From JAURFX01 sp038125265 (GTDB taxonomy: Bacteria; Pseudomonadota; Gammaproteobacteria; Steroidobacterales; Rariloculaceae), in assembly GCA_038125265.1 (NCBI GenBank), contig JAYPDM010000017.1:1-27136 (forward strand): DNA of 27,136 nt, written 5' to 3'. The notes beneath the pieces were generated by a model. It searched no databases, was not told where the DNA came from, and was given only the letters and a program-made list of their open reading frames with translations. Both the position numbers and the translations under genes were made by a program. Of the stretch, positions 22,904-27,136 are shown piece after piece; within the stretch, counting starts at the first letter, position 1, and each line of letters begins with the position of its first letter.

Positions 22904-24862
22904 ATGGTCAGATTGTTTTTAGTATTTATATCTTCGTTTTTGTTTGTAAATTGCTTGCAGGCTGAGCTTACAGGTGTTGAGGTAAGCACCATTCATCGAA
23001 TTGACTCAAACAGCGAAATTCAATACGAGCTCGTCAAGGGTAGGCTTTTGTTTGAGGTTGATCCCGATAATAGCTACAACCAATACGTTGTCGACCTACA
23101 TTTGGCACCATTAAATAATAATGGAAGAGTCTCTTTTGCGGCTGACTTTGAGCTACTTCGGCCTATGAATCCTAATGAAGGTAACAATATACTCATTGCA
23201 GATATCTTGAATCGAGGAAGTAGAAGGGCGATCAGGTACTTCAATTTTGCAACAAATTATGATTCTCCGGATGGCCCTACAAACCTTGGGGATGATTACT
23301 TAATGGAGCATGGATATTCCATACTCTCAATTGGTTGGCAGTTTGATGTTCCAAATAATCCAGCTTTGCTTAGATCGTATGTTCCTGTGATTGAGATGGA
23401 CCCGACTCAAGATAATGGGTTGGTTAGGAGTGATTTTTTTGTAACTGAGTCCACGTCCTCACATACATTAGGAGATAGGGGTCATTTTGCTTATCCAGTG
23501 AATTCTTTATTTGCTGACCAAGCGACCATGACGATAAGAGAACTTTACTCAAACGAGAAAACAACTCTGCCGAGGGATCAATGGTCATTTATTGAGGACA
23601 ATGATGAGACGGCAAATAGCATCTTATCAAACGAGGGCGATTTAAATGCGGTGGTGATTAATGGTGGGTTCCAACCTGGCTTTGTCTATGAGGTATCTTA
23701 TCCCAGCCATCGTTCAGCCGTTGCAGGCTTGGGTCTCGCGGCTATTCGAGACGGAGTTCAGGCTATTAAAAATCATCTATACATAGAAGAATACTTTGAC
23801 AATACACCTGAGCCGATGACGGTAATTGCATTTGGTGATTCGCAGAGCGGTAGAACACTAAGGACATTTCTATACGATGGGTTTAATTACAGCGAAACAG
23901 GCGAAGTTGTCATAGAGGGATTTATGATCCATCTAGGCTCTAATGCTAGGGGAGGATTTAATCAGAGATTTACTCAGGCCTCAAGAGCTGTCGATAGGAA
24001 CTATGACTATCCAGCTGAAGTTTTTCCTTTTAGCGATAATTTCTCAACTAATCATATAAATGGTCAAGTTGACGGTTTGCTATCAAAATACGAAGCTTCT
24101 GATTACCCAAAAATATTCTTTAGTAACTCTGCGACAGAGTATTGGCGATCGCCGGCGTATCTAATTCATACCTCATCAGACGGAGAAAATGACTTGATGC
24201 CACTTGCTACATCAAGAATTTTTCAATTCTCGGGTACGCAGCATGTTCCTTCTAATAATTTTAATTGGGCAGGTGATCAGCGATTTTCAATTGGTAATAA
24301 TGCAAAATATCAATGGTTCTTGAGGGCGTTATTGCAGGCGATGAATGAGTGGATAAAGCTTGAAATAGACCCGCCAGAAAGCCGATATCCAAATATTTCT
24401 GAAGGTACGCTGATACCCGCTGAGTCGTTAACACTGCCCGAGAGCATTCCTTTTACTACGAATACTAATTTAAATCATGGGTTTGATTTAGATTATGGCT
24501 CATCCTTTCAAGATGACTTGATTCCTTCAATTGAACCACCCATGAGGGGATATCGCTACGATCTTCGCGTCTCTACAGTTAATAATCTAGGCAATGAGAT
24601 TGGGGGGCTGGTGCCCTGGGAAGTTTTTGTGCCGCTGGCAACATACACCGGCTGGTTTCCAGGCAACCCAAAAAGCAGTATTGGCATGGTAATCCCTTTC
24701 TCTACAAGCAATCTTTCACTTCCGTATACTGATAAAAATTCTTATTTAGATGCTGTTAGGGATTACACTACTAATCAAATTGAGCAGAGGTATTTGCTTG
24801 CACAAGATCAAGCATTAATTTTAAGAGAAGCAAGTGAACTATGGGATATTTTAGTTCCATAA
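22904..24862 (+). CDS. Secreted alpha/beta hydrolase domain protein (Abhydrolase_10 type)
   Basis: A protein of 652 residues with a signal peptide (MVRLFLVFISSFLFVNCLQA). Cleavage before ELTG is likely; the Cys lacks a proper lipobox. The N-terminal half is beta-rich with ADILNRGSRRAIRYFN. The nucleophile elbow is GDSQSGR (311-317), where S313 in the Sm-x-Ser-x-Sm position is the probable catalytic Ser. Later GTQHVPSNNF supplies the likely catalytic His. This matches the large secreted alpha/beta hydrolase domain family annotated as Abhydrolase_10 in many marine proteobacteria. The substrate is unknown; esters of lipids or terpenoids are possible. AGGGG lies 6 nt before the ATG. It precedes the DUF5916 gene by 37 bp on the same strand. 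Confidence 0.8.
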   Translation: MVRLFLVFISSFLFVNCLQAELTGVEVSTIHRIDSNSEIQYELVKGRLLFEVDPDNSYNQYVVDLHLAPLNNNGRVSFAADFELLRPMNPNEGNNILIADILNRGSRRAIRYFNFATNYDSPDGPTNLGDDYLMEHGYSILSIGWQFDVPNNPALLRSYVPVIEMDPTQDNGLVRSDFFVTESTSSHTLGDRGHFAYPVNSLFADQATMTIRELYSNEKTTLPRDQWSFIEDNDETANSILSNEGDLNAVVINGGFQPGFVYEVSYPSHRSAVAGLGLAAIRDGVQAIKNHLYIEEYFDNTPEPMTVIAFGDSQSGRTLRTFLYDGFNYSETGEVVIEGFMIHLGSNARGGFNQRFTQASRAVDRNYDYPAEVFPFSDNFSTNHINGQVDGLLSKYEASDYPKIFFSNSATEYWRSPAYLIHTSSDGENDLMPLATSRIFQFSGTQHVPSNNFNWAGDQRFSIGNNAKYQWFLRALLQAMNEWIKLEIDPPESRYPNISEGTLIPAESLTLPESIPFTTNTNLNHGFDLDYGSSFQDDLIPSIEPPMRGYRYDLRVSTVNNLGNEIGGLVPWEVFVPLATYTGWFPGNPKSSIGMVIPFSTSNLSLPYTDKNSYLDAVRDYTTNQIEQRYLLAQDQALILREASELWDILVP

Positions 24863-24899
24863 ATTATGTGTTAAAGTCTTAAAAATTTTCTTGGGGCCT

Positions 24900-27065
24900 A
24901 TGAAAAAATTTCTTCTTTTACTTAGTTTTATTTGTGCCCCTTTGTTGTCCCAAGAATACGATGGCACCTTCAAGTCAACCTCTATAATCAGAGTTGAACA
25001 ATCCCCAGTCATCGATGGGGATATTACCGATTCGATTTGGTTAGAAGCAGTAAGCATTACCGACTTGCATCAAATCTTTCCCCAAGAGTATGATCCTGCG
25101 ACGGAGTCTACAGAGGTAAAAATCTTATATACTGAAAATGCCATCTACTTAGCAGCGCACTTAAAAGACTCAGATCCAAGTGGAATTATCGCGCAAGTAT
25201 TGAGACAGGGAGAGCGTGCCCAATACGATGACTACTTTTCAATCGTACTCAGTCCTTTTAATGACGGCAGAAGTGGCTACCTATTTGAAGTCAATCCCAA
25301 CGCAGTAAGGTCCGAGGCATTATATTCTGGTAGAACCTTTAACTATGAGTGGACAGCAGTCTGGAGAACAGCAACTCAGATAGATGCAACGGGATGGTAT
25401 GTTGAAATGGAAATTCCATTCAGCAGTCTATCGTTTAATTCTAATTCAGATACTTGGGGTATCAATTTTGTAAGAAGGATCGGTAGAAAGAGAGAGACTA
25501 ATGGCTGGGTTACAGAGAATCGACTTTACACTCCCTCTGCGAGCGGTGAGGTCGTTGGTATTGAAAATATTCAGCAAGGATTTGGACTTGATATAGTTCC
25601 CGGATTTAGTTTGACCGAGGTGCAAAACGAATTTCCTGATGAGTCAACTGATTCCATATTTGAGCCTACGTTTGATGCCTTTTATAAAATTACTCCAGAA
25701 CTTACCGGTGTATTAACCGTCAACACAGATTTCTCTTCTACAGAGGCCGATGCCAGACAAGTAAACCTGACTAGGTTTAATTTATTCTTCCCTGAAAAAA
25801 GGGATTTTTTCCTCCAGGACTCAGACCTTTTTGAGTTTGGTAGAGTGGGTCTTGGTACATCCGCAGCATCTAATAATGGTAGGCCATTTTTTTCTAGGCG
25901 AGTCGGACTTGATAGTAACGGACAAGCCATAAAATTAGAGGGTGGAACTAAGATCAGTGGACGATCAGGGCCTTTTTCGATTGGCCTTCTTGCCGTACAG
26001 CAAGGTGAAACCGAAACCCTAGACCCTACCAACCTGATGGTTGCTCGAGTCTCCATGGATGTCCTAGAGGAGTCAGACATTGGTTTCATTATGACCAGCG
26101 GTGATCCTACTTCAAACAATGATAATGAGCTGTTTGGTTTTGATTTCCGCTATCAAAACTCTAGATTGCCGAGCAGAAAACTACTTGAATCTGAGATTTG
26201 GTATCAAGAAACCAATACCACAGGATTAAGCGATCGGTCGAAGGCATATGGTTTTGGAATTAGACAAAACAGTTTGAATGGACTTGGATATTTCTTGACC
26301 ACTCGACACATTGAAGAGGACTTTAATCCTGCGATGGGCTTTGTGAACAAAAAGGGAGTGGACTGGGTTAATGCGGCTGTGACTTATTATCACAGACCCA
26401 GAGATTTTTTCTTACGTCATATGGCCACAAGATTAGCAATGACTCGATCAGATCGAATCTCCGATGGGAGCATTCAATCCGAGGTGATTAATTGGAGGGT
26501 CTTTGATCTGCAAGATCATGGCGGTGACTATCTACGCTTTTCATATATATTAAATACCGAGGGCTTAAATCGCGACTTTACCGTAAGCGAAGGAGTCACC
26601 ATTCCTTCAGGCCTCTACAAATACGCTGATACTCAAATTGAACTCGCCACGGGTGCGCATAGAAAAATTTATGGAACATTGACCTATTCGAATGGTGATT
26701 TCTATGAGGGTACAAAAACTACCATTACTCCGGCCATTACATGGAGGCCTAATTCTCACTTATTGCTAAATACCGGGTTCTCAATTAATGATGTCAGCCT
26801 TCCCCAAGGTTCCTTTACTAAGGAGCTATTATCCTTAAGGTCCGAGTTAGTTTTTTCAAACCAATTGTCCTGGGTGACACTAGCCCAATGGGATAACGGT
26901 TCCAATAAGATAGGCATCAACAGTATTTTTCATTGGATTCCTGAGGCCGGAAGAGAGTTATTCTTTGTCATAAACAATACCTTGTTTGATGAGGAGGACA
27001 ATAATAGCTTTGCTCTAGAGACTGGCTCCTATACAGTAAAGGTAAGTTATAACATTAGATTTTAA
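24900..27065 (+). CDS. DUF5916 outer-membrane protein with N-terminal CBM9-like domain (copy B)
   Basis: A protein of 721 residues and a paralogue of copy A at 1876-4077, with the same design. Signal peptide MKKFLLLLSFICAPLLS, CBM9-like domain opening PVIDGDITDSIWLEA, the DUF5916 signature FFPEKRDFFLQDSDLFEF, and a C-terminal barrel-like region with HWIPEAGRELFFV ending SYNIRF (beta-signal). Copy A has the same WIPEAGRE block near its end. It is predicted to be an outer-membrane or surface protein; ligand and transport role are unknown. The start is ATG 24900, with GGGG close before it, rather than a TTG at 24891. It lies between the secreted hydrolase and an ETHE1-like gene, with which it probably forms an operon. 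Confidence 0.83.
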   Translation: MKKFLLLLSFICAPLLSQEYDGTFKSTSIIRVEQSPVIDGDITDSIWLEAVSITDLHQIFPQEYDPATESTEVKILYTENAIYLAAHLKDSDPSGIIAQVLRQGERAQYDDYFSIVLSPFNDGRSGYLFEVNPNAVRSEALYSGRTFNYEWTAVWRTATQIDATGWYVEMEIPFSSLSFNSNSDTWGINFVRRIGRKRETNGWVTENRLYTPSASGEVVGIENIQQGFGLDIVPGFSLTEVQNEFPDESTDSIFEPTFDAFYKITPELTGVLTVNTDFSSTEADARQVNLTRFNLFFPEKRDFFLQDSDLFEFGRVGLGTSAASNNGRPFFSRRVGLDSNGQAIKLEGGTKISGRSGPFSIGLLAVQQGETETLDPTNLMVARVSMDVLEESDIGFIMTSGDPTSNNDNELFGFDFRYQNSRLPSRKLLESEIWYQETNTTGLSDRSKAYGFGIRQNSLNGLGYFLTTRHIEEDFNPAMGFVNKKGVDWVNAAVTYYHRPRDFFLRHMATRLAMTRSDRISDGSIQSEVINWRVFDLQDHGGDYLRFSYILNTEGLNRDFTVSEGVTIPSGLYKYADTQIELATGAHRKIYGTLTYSNGDFYEGTKTTITPAITWRPNSHLLLNTGFSINDVSLPQGSFTKELLSLRSELVFSNQLSWVTLAQWDNGSNKIGINSIFHWIPEAGRELFFVINNTLFDEEDNNSFALETGSYTVKVSYNIRF

Positions 27066-27068
27066 TCA

Positions 27069-27136
27069 ATGAAACTAAGACAGTTATTTGATCCTATATC
27101 CTGCACCTATACCTATTTGATCTACCAAGAAAGTAC
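27069..27136 (+). CDS. ETHE1-like persulfide dioxygenase / MBL-fold protein, cut by window end
   Basis: Only 22 codons are visible, starting at ATG 27069, 3 bp after the DUF5916 stop: MKLRQLFDPISCTYTYLIYQ. This is the characteristic N-terminus of ETHE1-type metallo-beta-lactamase-fold proteins, in which human ETHE1 reads LLRQMFEPVSCTFTYLL. These enzymes oxidise glutathione persulfide with a mononuclear iron. The metal ligands (HxHxDH) would lie beyond the window, so the call rests on the N-terminal match alone. No clear Shine-Dalgarno; probably cotranscribed with DUF5916 copy B. Confidence 0.65.
   Translation, partial: MKLRQLFDPISCTYTYLIYQES

Noticed and set aside
22898..22970. Lipoprotein signal (lipobox) in the secreted hydrolase, from VNC in its leader.
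   Set aside because: The residue before Cys is Asn rather than Gly, Ala or Ser, and a signal peptidase I site (LQA) follows closely.

Overview
The window looks like a piece of an AT-rich, tightly packed genome of a probably marine gammaproteobacterium, most likely a metagenome-assembled scaffold: it contains a run of exactly 100 N. The placement rests on the housekeeping block ispB / rplU-rpmA-obgE / rpsT / murJ-ribF-ileS-lspA. This is the order I recall from Pseudomonas-type genomes, but without proB between obgE and rpsT and without fkpB/ispH after lspA. No phage, insertion sequence, CRISPR array or rRNA is visible.

Layout. (1) 1-4077: the 3' part of an LVIVD-repeat protein, converging on an operon of a DUF5916 outer-membrane protein and a small DUF6152 protein. 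(2) 4162-4770: a beta-class carbonic anhydrase. (3) 4767-13207, minus strand: a continuous operon of ten recognisable genes whose ends overlap or nearly touch. In transcription order these are pirin, SDR, CFA-like methyltransferase II, DUF2878, DUF1295, (assembly gap), DUF6134, FAD oxidoreductase, DUF1365, CFA-like methyltransferase I and a DUF6152-containing secreted protein. The FAD oxidoreductase / DUF1365 / CFA-like / DUF2878 / DUF1295 core resembles the lipid-modification cluster that often accompanies rpoE-chrR (singlet-oxygen response) in other proteobacteria; no sigma factor or ChrR lies in this window. (4) 13239-22326: DUF1244 and the housekeeping block (isoprenoid quinone side chain, ribosomal proteins L21, L27 and S20, ribosome-assembly GTPase, lipid II flippase, FAD synthesis, Ile-tRNA synthetase, lipoprotein signal peptidase). 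(5) 22323-22889: an Irr-like Fur-family regulator behind a perfect 15-bp operator-like palindrome, then tRNA-Thr(CGU). (6) 22904-27136: a secreted alpha/beta hydrolase, a second DUF5916 protein, and the first 22 codons of an ETHE1-like metallo-beta-lactamase-fold gene cut by the window end.

Main points of interest. The lipid operon encodes two different CFA-family enzymes: one has lost two residues of the bicarbonate site while the other keeps the equivalents. Two genes (the Irr-like regulator and pirin) have a TATAAT exactly 6 nt before their ATG and no Shine-Dalgarno sequence, which predicts leaderless mRNAs. obgE and rpsT converge on a shared 12-bp palindrome that encodes the same last three residues on both strands. 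rpsT begins with UUG, as in E. coli. Gene density is very high: the three convergent junctions after position 4700 overlap or abut. Apart from the 100-N gap there is no gene-free stretch longer than about 100 bases.
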